Notes under the pieces: generated by a model
Databases searched by the model: none
What the model was told of the DNA's origin: nothing
What the model saw: the letters and a program-made list of their open reading frames with translations, nothing else
Source of the DNA: Primorskyibacter aestuariivivens
GTDB lineage: Bacteria > Pseudomonadota > Alphaproteobacteria > Rhodobacterales > Rhodobacteraceae
Direction of reading: 5' to 3'
NCBI RefSeq assembly: GCF_028023675.1
Contig: NZ_JAQIOZ010000001.1
Coordinates: 186,001 to 250,000, forward strand
Length of the DNA stretch: 64,000 bases
Made by a program: the position numbers and the translations under genes
In this document: positions 56,394 to 64,000 of the stretch, in pieces
Numbering within the stretch: the stretch's first letter is position 1
How the letters are laid out: every line of letters starts with the position of its first letter

Positions 56394-58802
56394 CTAGCCG
56401 CGCATGGCGGTGCCTTTCGGGTCATAGGGGGACGGGGCGATGACGCGCGCGGCGCGTTGCTGACCCACCACATGGACCATGAGCTCCGTGCCGATCCCGG
56501 ACTGGTCGGTGTCGACCATGGCCATGGCCAGCGATTTGCCAATCGTATGACCGTAGCCGCCCGAGGTCACGAAGCCCACGCGCTGCTCCCCCTGCCAGAT
56601 CGGCTCATAACCGCTGGCATCGGCATCCGTGGCGTCGATCTCAAGCGTGACCAGCTTTTGCGCCGGACCGTTGCCGTCGCGCTCGGTCAGTGCCGCATCG
56701 CGGCCGATGAAGTCGCACTTGTCCCAATCGATCCAGCGGTCCATGCCGGTTTGCGCAGCCGTGTAGGCTTGGGTGAATTCCGCCGACCAGATGCCGAAGC
56801 TTTTTTCCAGCCGCAGGCTCAGAAGCGCGTTGAAGCCAATTTCTCGCATGCCAAGATCGGCCCCCGCCGCCAGCAGGGTTTCGCGGAGCGTGATATGTTC
56901 GGCGGCCGAGCAATGGATCTCGTAGCCCAGTTCACCGGCCACCGACAGGCGGCCCACCTTGCAGCGCAGCATACCCACGTCAAAGCTGCCGCAACCCATG
57001 AAGGGCAGATCACTGATGGGACCGTCGGTGAGCTTTTCCATCACCTTGAGTGAGTTGGGCCCGGAGAGGCTGAACCCCACCGTGGCATCCGAGATGTCGC
57101 GCACCGTGACGCCTGGGTCCAGATGGTCATGGAACCAGCGCATATGCCATTCGCGGAGATAATAGCTGCCCATGATCCACCATGTGCCGTCGCCCCAGTT
57201 GAAGACCGTCAGATCGCCCTTCATCCGCCCGTCGGGCGCGAGCATCGGGGCCAGCCGCGCGCGGCCCGGACCGGGCAGTTTGGACGCCATTACCCGGTTG
57301 AGGCAGGCCTCGGCCCCTGCCCCGGTCACCTCGTAGCGGGAGAAGGCGGTGATATCGAGAAGGCCCACCGCCTCGCGCGTGGCCTTGCATTCCTCACCCA
57401 CGATCTGATGCGCGTTGGTGCGTTTGAGCGTGGGCGTTTCGACGAAATCGGCGCTGGGCGCGAAATAGAGCGGTTGCTCCAGACCGTAAGAGACGCCCCA
57501 GCGGCAGCCCGCGGCACTCATCGCGTCATAGGCCGGGGCCTTTTTCAGCGGGCGCCCGGCGGGCAGCTGTTCATTGGGATAGGTCATCACGAAACGGCGG
57601 GTGTAGAACTGGCCCGTGGTTTCCTTGATGAAGCGCTTGTTCTGAGCGTAATCGCCATAGCGCGCCACATCCATGCCGAACACATCGGCCTCGGGCTCAC
57701 CATGGATCATCCATTCGGCCAGGGATTTGCCGACGCCGCCGCCCTGCAGGAACCCCGCCATCACCGCGCAGGCGCACCAATATCCGGGCTTGCCGCGCAC
57801 CGGACCCACCAGCGGGTTGCCATCGGGCGAGAAGGTGAAAGCGCCGTTGACCCATGTCTTGACGCCCACCTCTTGCAGCGCGGGATAGCGCTCAAAGCCC
57901 AGGATCAGTTCCTTTTCGATGCGGTCCGGGTCTTCCTGCTGCAGCTCGAACCCGTATTCCCATGGCGCGCCGTCAACCATCCAGTGCTGGTGATCGACCT
58001 CGTAGATGCCCAGAAGAATGCCCTTCTGGTCCTGCCGCATATAGGTGAAGCCTTCGAGATCCACGGTCATCGGGACCTCGAAATCAAGCTGTTCCAGCTC
58101 GGGGATGGTGTCAGAGATCAGGTAATGGTGGTTGAGCGGGCTGACGGGCAGTTCGATCCCCGCCATGCGCCCCACCTGTTTGGCCCAGAGACCGGCGGCG
58201 TTGACAACATGTTCGGTGTGGATCGTGCCCTTTTCGGTCACCACTTCCCAGCCATCCGCCGTCTGGTTCAGTTCCAGCACGCGGTTATGCTCAATGATCT
58301 CCGCGCCGTGTTTCCTGGCCGCGCCCGCATAGGCATGTACGGTGCCGGTCGTGTCGACATAGCCCTCCCGGTCCGCCCACATGCCACCCAAAACGCCATC
58401 GGTGGACATGATCGGGCACAGTGCCTTGGCCTCTTCGGGCGTTATCAGGCGGCAATCCTCGATACCGATGGACTGGAACGTGCGGTAAGCGGCCTGAAGC
58501 CATTCCCAGCGGTCGGGCGTCCCGGCCAATGTGATGCCGCCGGTCATGTGCAATCCGATGGACTGGCCGCTTTCCTTTTCGATCTCGGACAGAAGGTCGA
58601 TGGTATAGGCCTGCAGCGCAGCGATATTCGGGTCCGCATTGAGCGCATGAATGCCGCCCGCAGCGTGCCAGCTAGACCCGGCGGTCAGAACCGAGCGTTC
58701 GATCAGGCAGACATCTTTCCAGCCGAACTTGGCAAGGTGATAGAGCACCGATGTGCCCACGACGCCACCGCCGATCACCACGGCCCGAAAATGCGATTTC
58801 AT
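56394..58802 (-). CDS. FAD-dependent demethylating dehydrogenase (dimethylglycine/sarcosine type, DAO-GcvT)
   Basis: The 802-residue protein has an FAD-binding DAO domain (VVIGGGVVGTSVLYHL at about 8-23), a middle FAO_M region, and a C-terminal GcvT-type folate-binding domain with the aminomethyltransferase C-terminal barrel. This layout is shared by dimethylglycine and sarcosine dehydrogenases, which demethylate and pass the C1 unit to tetrahydrofolate. I start at the ATG at 58802 (MKSHFRAVV), preceded by GGGAGG. First gene of the operon with the MttB-like and TetR genes; the substrate is inferred from family and context. Confidence 0.88.
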   Translation of the reverse strand: MKSHFRAVVIGGGVVGTSVLYHLAKFGWKDVCLIERSVLTAGSSWHAAGGIHALNADPNIAALQAYTIDLLSEIEKESGQSIGLHMTGGITLAGTPDRWEWLQAAYRTFQSIGIEDCRLITPEEAKALCPIMSTDGVLGGMWADREGYVDTTGTVHAYAGAARKHGAEIIEHNRVLELNQTADGWEVVTEKGTIHTEHVVNAAGLWAKQVGRMAGIELPVSPLNHHYLISDTIPELEQLDFEVPMTVDLEGFTYMRQDQKGILLGIYEVDHQHWMVDGAPWEYGFELQQEDPDRIEKELILGFERYPALQEVGVKTWVNGAFTFSPDGNPLVGPVRGKPGYWCACAVMAGFLQGGGVGKSLAEWMIHGEPEADVFGMDVARYGDYAQNKRFIKETTGQFYTRRFVMTYPNEQLPAGRPLKKAPAYDAMSAAGCRWGVSYGLEQPLYFAPSADFVETPTLKRTNAHQIVGEECKATREAVGLLDITAFSRYEVTGAGAEACLNRVMASKLPGPGRARLAPMLAPDGRMKGDLTVFNWGDGTWWIMGSYYLREWHMRWFHDHLDPGVTVRDISDATVGFSLSGPNSLKVMEKLTDGPISDLPFMGCGSFDVGMLRCKVGRLSVAGELGYEIHCSAAEHITLRETLLAAGADLGMREIGFNALLSLRLEKSFGIWSAEFTQAYTAAQTGMDRWIDWDKCDFIGRDAALTERDGNGPAQKLVTLEIDATDADASGYEPIWQGEQRVGFVTSGGYGHTIGKSLAMAMVDTDQSGIGTELMVHVVGQQRAARVIAPSPYDPKGTAMRG

Positions 58803-58861
58803 GGACGACCTCCCGTTTGTCGCGCGCTGCTCCAATGCGCTGGACGATTCGAACCCAGCAT

Positions 58862-58877
58862 TGGACAGCCCTGTCCA
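58862..58877. promoter_or_regulatory. Palindromic operator 1 (TetR-type)
   Basis: TGGACAGCCCTGTCCA is an inverted repeat of TGGACA with a four-base centre. It lies 60 bases upstream of the dehydrogenase start. A second copy lies 32 bases away. Confidence 0.65.
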
Positions 58878-58893
58878 TTTATCCGACACCAAA

Positions 58894-58909
58894 TGGACAG
58901 CCTTGTCCA
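58894..58909. promoter_or_regulatory. Palindromic operator 2 (TetR-type)
   Basis: TGGACAGCCTTGTCCA repeats operator 1 with one base changed in the centre. The centre-to-centre distance of 32 bases is about three helical turns, so two repressor dimers could sit on the same face. Confidence 0.65.
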
Positions 58910-59022
58910 ATACTGTTTTCCGAATGTGGTGACAGGGCGGACCTGTCCCCAATTGAGACCTGTGTCACGGGCCGGAACGTTTCGCCCTTCCTCGGCCCGG
59001 ACGCCATTGCTAGGCTCGTGTC

Positions 59023-60651
59023 ATGCGTTCATTTATTCTTTGCCTCGCCCTGATCCTGACACCGCTGAGCGCCAGTGCCGAAAAACGGCTGGGGCTGGTC
59101 ATCGGCAATGACAATTACGCGGATGTCGTGGACCTGCAAAAAGCGCGCGCCGATGCCGAAGCGGTGTCGCAAAGCCTGACAGCGCAGGGATATGCGGTCA
59201 CCACGGTGCTTGATGCGCATCGGCGCGAGATGAACATGGCCGTTTCCGAGTTCATCGGGCAGCTTGACCCCGGAGATACGGCGCTGATCTTCTATGCAGG
59301 CCATGGGGTTGAGATCGATGGCGAGAATTACCTCCTCCCCACGGACATCGTCGCGCCGGATGCCGGCGAGAAATATTTTGTCAAATCGGAGTCCATCGCG
59401 CTCTCCGCCTTGTTGGACCGGGTGCGCGCCACGGGCGCGCGCACCACTTTGGCCATCATCGACGCCTGCCGGGACAACCCGTTCAAGGCCTCCAATGGCC
59501 GCTCCATCGGGGGATCGCGGGGTCTGGGGCGCATCACGGCCCCCGAAGGCACCTTTGTGATCTTTTCCGCAGGCGCGGGGCAGACGGCGCTGGACAGGCT
59601 GTCCGACAATGACCCGGTGGATAACTCTGTCTTTACGCGCATGTTGCTGCCCCGGCTGAACACGCCCGGGGTCGAGCTGCGCGATCTGGTGTCGGAGCTG
59701 CGCAGGGATGTGCGGGATCTGGCGCGCAGCGTGGGGCATGAGCAGTTCCCGGCCTATTACGATGAGCTTCTGGGGCAGTTCTACTTCACCCCGGCCCCTG
59801 CGGAGGTCGCACAATCAACCCCGGCTCCTGTGCAGAAACCGGGAGGCGCAGACCCGATGCGCGCGGATTTCGAACTGGCCAGATCGCTCAACACGCGCGC
59901 GGCCTATGCCACCTTTATCGAACGCTATGCGGCACGACAGGACGAGTTCCCGGTTCAGATGGCGATGAAACTGCGTGACGCCTTGACCGACACAGACGCG
60001 CAAGAGCCTGTCCCCCCCACCGAACCCGCCCCGCAGCCCGTGGCAGAACCGCAGGTTGAACCAGCCGATCGCCGTGACATCCTGCGCCAGACGCAGGCGC
60101 AGTTGAACGCGCTGGGCTGCAACGCGGGGATCGCGGACGGCATCTCGGGGCCTCGCACGCGGGCCGCGTTTCGCCGCTTTCTCGATGCAACCGGCACGGG
60201 GATTGCGGCGGATGAGCTTGGCACGGCCCGGGCGCTGGAGGCGGTCCAGGCGCTGTCTGGCACCGTCTGCAAACAGGCGGCGGCGACCACGCGCTCGGAC
60301 AGCGCGAATACCGCGACCAGCAGCCGGTCATCTGCATCTGCACCGGCCCCCGCGCCCGCAGCACCGTCCTTTTCACTGACTGGATCGTGGCGCTGGACGG
60401 CATCCTGCCCGCTGGGCAAAGCGACCGGGACGACCACATTCCGCTCGGCCGGAGGCAATTCCTATTCCGGAACTGTGAATGGCTCAGCCGGGTCCGGCAC
60501 GGTGCGCGCGGTTCTGAACGGGCGCAGCTATTCCGCGACCGAGAACTTCGGCTGGGTCACAAATCAGGCCAATGGCTCTTTGTCCTCAGATGGCCGGACG
60601 CTGAGCATGCGGGTCTCAAATGGCTGCCGGGTAACGGCACGCAAGGGGTGA
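59023..60651 (+). CDS. Secreted caspase-like protein (peptidase C14) with PG-binding-like domain
   Basis: The 542-residue protein has a signal peptide (1-19) and a caspase/metacaspase-fold domain (about 20-255). The catalytic dyad is His94 (YAGHGVE) and Cys149 (IIDACRDNPF). A linker rich in Pro, Ala and Gln follows. A PG_binding_1-like segment (about 350-415, LNALGCNAGIADGISGPRTRAAFRRFL) precedes a C-terminal Ser/Gly-rich beta region. It would act as a periplasmic cysteine protease; its target is unknown. It is divergent from the dehydrogenase operon, with the two operators between. Confidence 0.85.
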   Translation: MRSFILCLALILTPLSASAEKRLGLVIGNDNYADVVDLQKARADAEAVSQSLTAQGYAVTTVLDAHRREMNMAVSEFIGQLDPGDTALIFYAGHGVEIDGENYLLPTDIVAPDAGEKYFVKSESIALSALLDRVRATGARTTLAIIDACRDNPFKASNGRSIGGSRGLGRITAPEGTFVIFSAGAGQTALDRLSDNDPVDNSVFTRMLLPRLNTPGVELRDLVSELRRDVRDLARSVGHEQFPAYYDELLGQFYFTPAPAEVAQSTPAPVQKPGGADPMRADFELARSLNTRAAYATFIERYAARQDEFPVQMAMKLRDALTDTDAQEPVPPTEPAPQPVAEPQVEPADRRDILRQTQAQLNALGCNAGIADGISGPRTRAAFRRFLDATGTGIAADELGTARALEAVQALSGTVCKQAAATTRSDSANTATSSRSSASAPAPAPAAPSFSLTGSWRWTASCPLGKATGTTTFRSAGGNSYSGTVNGSAGSGTVRAVLNGRSYSATENFGWVTNQANGSLSSDGRTLSMRVSNGCRVTARKG

Positions 60652-60690
60652 TGGGTGACAGGGACGTGCCGCTGATCCCGGTCGAAATGA

Positions 60691-60718
60691 AAAAGGGCGC
60701 CCCGACCGGAGCGCCCTT
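60691..60718 (-). terminator. Intrinsic terminator after the rhodanese gene
   Basis: On the minus strand an 8-base stem AAGGGCGC with its complement runs into CCCTTTTTC. It sits between the convergent caspase-like and rhodanese genes, and the T-run is on the rhodanese side. Confidence 0.7.
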
Positions 60719-60771
60719 GGAATAACGGCCCAGCCAAATGCCAACCGACAGGGGAGACTGCGCCGTTCTAC

Positions 60772-61362
60772 CTAGTTGAGATCCGCTGGATAGACCTGGC
60801 TGGGTTCGATTGCATAGCCCCAAGCCAGCCCGGCGTTTTTCCAACCGTTCACCACACGCTGGCCAGCCATGTCTCCGGCTTTTGCCTTATCGCCTTCGAA
60901 CCCGTCAACGAGCGAGTAGGCATTGGTATAGCCGAGATCATACAGCAGATTGACAGCTTTGGCGCTGCGTGACCCAGAGCGACACATGACGACAATAGGT
61001 GTCTCGTCTTCAATCCCATGCGCCTCGGCATAGTCCAGAAAATCAAATTCGAAGGCCAGATTGGGTTCGAGTTGATATCCTTTTTTGCCGGGATCGTAGC
61101 GGACGTTTTTCGGCATGACCATGAGCGGAATATGCACGTCGACCCGAGTCGCGAGACCAACAAATGTCACTTCCGGACGGCTGCGCACATCAAGCAAGAT
61201 AACGTTGTCATCGCGCAGCAACTCCGCAGCCTCGGACGATGTTACATAGAGGCCCGCCTTTGTCTTTTTCTTGTCCGGCACCGAGGACAGATCGTCGGCA
61301 AAGGCAGGTAGAGTGAAGAAACAGAGACACAAATACGCATAAACATTCGATACGAGTTTCAT
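60772..61362 (-). CDS. Secreted rhodanese-like protein
   Basis: The 196-residue protein has a signal peptide (MKLVSNVYAYLCLCFFTLPAFA) and one rhodanese domain with active-site loop MCRSGSRSAKAVNLL (Cys and the CRSGSRS arrangement of sulfurtransferases or phosphatase-like members). It acts in the periplasm, perhaps moving sulfane sulfur. The ATG at 61362 follows GGAGGT, so the start is secure; the frame opens six codons earlier. Alone between its terminator and the Do protease gene. Confidence 0.85.
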   Translation of the reverse strand: MKLVSNVYAYLCLCFFTLPAFADDLSSVPDKKKTKAGLYVTSSEAAELLRDDNVILLDVRSRPEVTFVGLATRVDVHIPLMVMPKNVRYDPGKKGYQLEPNLAFEFDFLDYAEAHGIEDETPIVVMCRSGSRSAKAVNLLYDLGYTNAYSLVDGFEGDKAKAGDMAGQRVVNGWKNAGLAWGYAIEPSQVYPADLN

Positions 61363-61530
61363 ATCGTACACCTCCAACAATAGTTGCTTTAAAAAATAGT
61401 AAATACGTTACAAATTACGTGACGTTAACACAGCAGCCACCCCCAGCAAAGATTTTTCCGATGACGGGCCAAGCGTCAAAGCAGCTTCGCATCCGCCCCT
61501 CTGCAAAGCGCCGCAGCAAAGCTGACGCGG

Positions 61531-61565
61531 AAAAAAAGGGGCGCCCCAACCGGAGCGCGCCCTTT
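61531..61565 (-). terminator. Intrinsic terminator after the Do-type protease gene
   Basis: On the minus strand a GC-rich hairpin (GGGCGCGCTCC...GGGGCGCCCC) is followed by TTTTTTT. It resembles the terminator at 60691 in sequence. Confidence 0.7.
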
Positions 61566-61585
61566 CAGATCGGCGGTGTTGCGGT

Positions 61586-63067
61586 TTACTCGCCCAGGCT
61601 CAGCGCCACAAACCGCGGATCACCGGCACGGCGCACCAGGAGCAGGAGCGATTTGCGCCCGGCCTCTTCCGCCGCTGTGATCTGATCCTCCAGATCGGCA
61701 ATGGTGGTGACCTTTTGCTGGCCCGCTTCGGTGATCACATCGCCTGCGCGCAGGCCCTTTTCATAGGCTTCCGACATCTCGTCCACATCGCTGACCACCA
61801 GACCTTCGGCGTTGGAGCCAAGCTCAAGCTGTTCGCGCAGCTCATCGGTCATTTCCGAGATCGACAGGCCAAGGATGTCCTTTTCGGTGGCTTCCGGCTC
61901 GTCCATGGGCTGCGACGCCGGGACCGAGGCACTCTCGGCGGTTTCGCGGCGGCCCAGAGTGACCATGATGGTCTGGGTCTTGCCCTCCCGGTTGACCACC
62001 ACGCGCACGGCCTTGCCAACCTCGGTATTGCCGACCTGACGGACCAGACCACGGGTGTCGATCACATCGCGTCCGTCGAACTTGATGATCACGTCACCGG
62101 CTTCCATGCCCGCATCTGCGGCCGGACCCGGCGGCACGTCGGTGACCAGCGCGCCATTGGTGCTTTCCAATCCCATAGCTTCGGCCACATCCTCGGTCAC
62201 ATCCTGAATACGCACACCCAGCCAGCCGCGGCGGGTTTCGCCGAATTCCTTGAGCTGATCGACCACGCGGATCACCACATTGGACGCCATCGAGAAGCCG
62301 ATGCCGATAGAGCCGCCATTGGGCGACAGGATCGCGGTGTTCACGCCGACAACCTCGCCATCCATGTTGAACAGCGGCCCGCCCGAGTTGCCCCGGTTGA
62401 TGGCGGCGTCGGTCTGGATGTAGTCGTCATAGCTGCCCGAAAGCGCACGGTTGCGGGCCGACACGATGCCCGCGCTGACAGAGAAGCCCTGCCCCAGCGG
62501 GTTGCCCATGGCCATGACCCAGTCACCCACGCGGGCGGTGTCGCTGTCGCCAAAGCTCACAAAAGCCAGCGGCTCTTCGGCCTCGACCTTCAACAGCGCG
62601 ATATCGGTGTTGGGGTCGGTGCCGATCACCTTGGCGGGCAGTTCGCCCCCCTCGAAAAACTCGATCAGGATTTCGTCGGCACCTTCGATCACGTGGTTGT
62701 TTGTAACGACAAAGCCGTCTTCCGAGATCACAAAGCCCGAACCCAGCGCCGAGGATCGGCGCGGTCGGTCACCGCGATTGCCGCGATCCTGAAATTCTCG
62801 GAAGAAATCCTCGAAAGGCGAGCCTTCGGGGACGATGCCCTGCGGCCCGGTCCGGCCCGCGACGGTGGTGGAGGTGGTGATATTCACAACTGCCGGGCTG
62901 ATACGTTCGGCCAGATCGGCGAAGCTTTCCGGTGCGCCGCGGGCGGCGGCGGAAAGCGCCTGTGCCATAAGAAACATCACCGAGATGCCGAGCATCCAGA
63001 TGACGCGCAAACGGGCCGGGTTGTTCACCGGTTCAGCGTTTGCGACTGCAATCGATTGGGGTTTCAC
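61586..63067 (-). CDS. degP: Do-family serine endoprotease (DegP/DegQ type)
   Basis: This periplasmic protein-quality protease has 493 residues. The N-terminal membrane or signal segment (about 22-43) precedes the protease domain with the triad His125 (VTNNHVIEG), Asp155 (DPNTDIALL) and Ser228 (RGNSGGP). Two PDZ domains follow (about 285-375 and 405-490), with GWLGVRIQDVTEDVAEAMGL and EGLVVSDVDEMSEAYEKGLRAGDVI. It starts with GTG at 63067 after GAGAGGAG. It lies next to DUF2065 and hflC, as in many proteobacteria. Confidence 0.95.
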   Translation of the reverse strand: MKPQSIAVANAEPVNNPARLRVIWMLGISVMFLMAQALSAAARGAPESFADLAERISPAVVNITTSTTVAGRTGPQGIVPEGSPFEDFFREFQDRGNRGDRPRRSSALGSGFVISEDGFVVTNNHVIEGADEILIEFFEGGELPAKVIGTDPNTDIALLKVEAEEPLAFVSFGDSDTARVGDWVMAMGNPLGQGFSVSAGIVSARNRALSGSYDDYIQTDAAINRGNSGGPLFNMDGEVVGVNTAILSPNGGSIGIGFSMASNVVIRVVDQLKEFGETRRGWLGVRIQDVTEDVAEAMGLESTNGALVTDVPPGPAADAGMEAGDVIIKFDGRDVIDTRGLVRQVGNTEVGKAVRVVVNREGKTQTIMVTLGRRETAESASVPASQPMDEPEATEKDILGLSISEMTDELREQLELGSNAEGLVVSDVDEMSEAYEKGLRAGDVITEAGQQKVTTIADLEDQITAAEEAGRKSLLLLVRRAGDPRFVALSLGE

Positions 63068-63290
63068 TTGAACGAACTCCTCTCACGTCGTTGGTGCTTT
63101 CGCACATGGGGCGAAAATGCCGCCCCGAAATGACCACACCCTTTCGGTGCCTCAGTCCCAATGTAGGTACTCAAATATCACAGGCCAAGAAACTCTCGCG
63201 CGATCAAGCGCATGTGACCGGAACGTGAAAACTGTAACACGGGATGCGCGAATGGAAAGGGTCACGCGCACCCGCCGCTGCATGCCCGCA

Positions 63291-63488
63291 TCATGCGCCC
63301 AGCGTCTTGGCAATCCAGACAAGCACCACGCCCAGCGCAAGCGCGATCATGCCGATGTAGCGCCGCTGTTCTTCGGGCAATGTGCGAAGCATTTCAAGCA
63401 GTTGCTCCACAAGCGAAGGGGCCAGCACATAGGCCAGCCCCTCCACGATCAGCACCAGCCCAAGGGCCAGGAATGCCGTTTCGATCAT
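63291..63488 (-). CDS. DUF2065 small membrane protein
   Basis: This 65-residue protein has two hydrophobic helices (FLALGLVLIVEGLAYVLAPS and IGMIALALGVVLVWIAKT). It belongs to the DUF2065 family, which lies downstream of hflC or next to hfl genes in many proteobacteria. The start overlaps the hflC stop by four bases (ATGA). Function unknown. Confidence 0.85.
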   Translation of the reverse strand: MIETAFLALGLVLIVEGLAYVLAPSLVEQLLEMLRTLPEEQRRYIGMIALALGVVLVWIAKTLGA

Positions 63489-64000
63489 TCCGCAGCGGCT
63501 CCCGCGTCATCCGCGTCCTTGCCGGTGTCGGACTTCAGATAGTTGAAGAAGTCACTATCCGGCGAAAGCACCATGGTCGAGTTATTGGCCTGCAATGCGC
63601 GCTGATAAGCCGTCAGCGAGCGGTAGAATTCAAAGAATTCCGGGTCCGCGCCAAAGGCTTGGGCAAAGATACCGTTCCGGCGGGCGTCAGCCTCACCTCG
63701 GATAATCTCGGCCTGACGTTGCGCATCCGAGGTCAGTTCGACCACGGTCCGGTCGGCCTGCGCACGCACACGCTGCGCGGCTTCGTTACCGCGGGCGCGT
63801 TCGTCGGTGGCTTCCCGTTCACGCTCGGCGCGCATCCGCTCGAATGTCGCATCAAGGTTTTCCGCAGGCAGGTCGGTGCGCTTCAGACGTACGTCGATCA
63901 GCTCAAGCCCCAGTTCGGTGGCATCACCCACCGCGCCGTTACGAATACGCTGCATGAGCGCCGCACGATCGGAGGATAGGATGTCATTCGAGGACACCGA
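63485..64000 (-). CDS. hflC: HflC, C-terminal part (gene runs off the window)
   Basis: HflC and HflK form a membrane complex that modulates the FtsH protease. About the last 171 residues are present: the band-7/stomatin (PHB) end with LGLELIDVRLKRTDLPAENLDATFERMRAEREREATDERARGNE and the coiled-coil helix that follows, ending AQAFGADPEFFEFYRSLTAYQ. A Met found near the edge is internal and not the start. The gene overlaps DUF2065. Confidence 0.93.
   Translation of the reverse strand, partial: SVSSNDILSSDRAALMQRIRNGAVGDATELGLELIDVRLKRTDLPAENLDATFERMRAEREREATDERARGNEAAQRVRAQADRTVVELTSDAQRQAEIIRGEADARRNGIFAQAFGADPEFFEFYRSLTAYQRALQANNSTMVLSPDSDFFNYLKSDTGKDADDAGAAAE

Noticed and set aside
56394-58802. 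DMSP demethylase DmdA
   Set aside because: DmdA is a stand-alone GcvT-like protein of about 365 residues. This protein also carries an N-terminal FAD-binding oxidoreductase domain, so it is of the dimethylglycine/sarcosine dehydrogenase type.

Overview
The window is chromosomal DNA from a marine alphaproteobacterium of the Rhodobacterales (Roseobacter group). The evidence is the high GC content with tightly packed genes, the CtrA/SciP cell-cycle regulator pair, a DMSP lyase of the DddP type whose metal and catalytic residues all match, a Lrp-cysG-DUF2849-sulfite reductase-cysH-DUF934 sulfur assimilation cluster, an orphan Hint-domain protein, and a glycine-betaine/dimethylglycine type operon. 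I see no rRNA, tRNA, insertion sequence, phage or CRISPR array.

Layout. 1-1.5 kb: the start of ligA, then ctrA and sciP, all on the minus strand. 1.6-10.5 kb: mnmA, a DUF3445 haem N-demethylase-like gene, an ABM monooxygenase-like gene, dddP, a periplasmic cytochrome c, a membrane-anchored endonuclease/phosphatase-fold protein, an alpha/beta hydrolase-OsmC fusion, and a membrane winged-helix/TPR regulator divergent from a secreted cupin. 10.5-21.5 kb: DUF6314 with a coupled 36-residue ORF, an ATP-grasp protein, purB, a small secreted Cys-rich protein, a FliG-like gene, an EamA transporter, DUF1223, aconitase, a 660-base gene-free stretch and the Hint protein. 21.7-28.2 kb: a long minus-strand run yajC-secD-secF-TSUP-Mth938-ccmA-B-C-D. 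28.5-36.8 kb: serS, a TspO-like membrane protein, the sulfur assimilation cluster and fpr. 36.9-48 kb: hsp20, folB-folP-glmM, a cell wall hydrolase, a PPDK-like protein, and glyQ-DUF6446-glyS. 48-54 kb: a pseudoprotease with SPOR-like and peptidoglycan-binding regions, an FG-GAP protein, a ferredoxin, a BadF-type kinase, and a dnaE2 remnant with an SOS box. 54-59 kb: the operon FAD/GcvT dehydrogenase - MttB-like methyltransferase - TetR, with two palindromic operators. 59-64 kb: a caspase-like protein, a rhodanese, a Do-type protease, DUF2065 and the 3' part of hflC.

How the genes work together. Three systems can be read directly. Cell-cycle control: CtrA and its inhibitor SciP are neighbours, a CtrA-type box lies between them, and a perfect CtrA box lies upstream of the Hint gene. 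Assimilatory sulfate reduction: an APS-type reductase, siroheme synthase and sulfite reductase sit opposite an Lrp-type regulator, with a flavodoxin/ferredoxin-NADP reductase nearby. N-methyl compound catabolism: a demethylating FAD enzyme and a non-pyrrolysine MttB homologue lie under a TetR repressor that probably binds the two TGGACA-N4-TGTCCA sites.

The most unusual observations are the SOS box joined to a lone C-terminal fragment of DnaE2, a tandem pair of 44-base palindromic repeats lying in frame inside an ORF, a recurring two-hairpin intergenic element, the tandem TetR-type operators, the CtrA box at the Hint gene, and a trypsin-fold domain that has lost all three catalytic residues. 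I did not find a clearly new defence or biosynthetic system.
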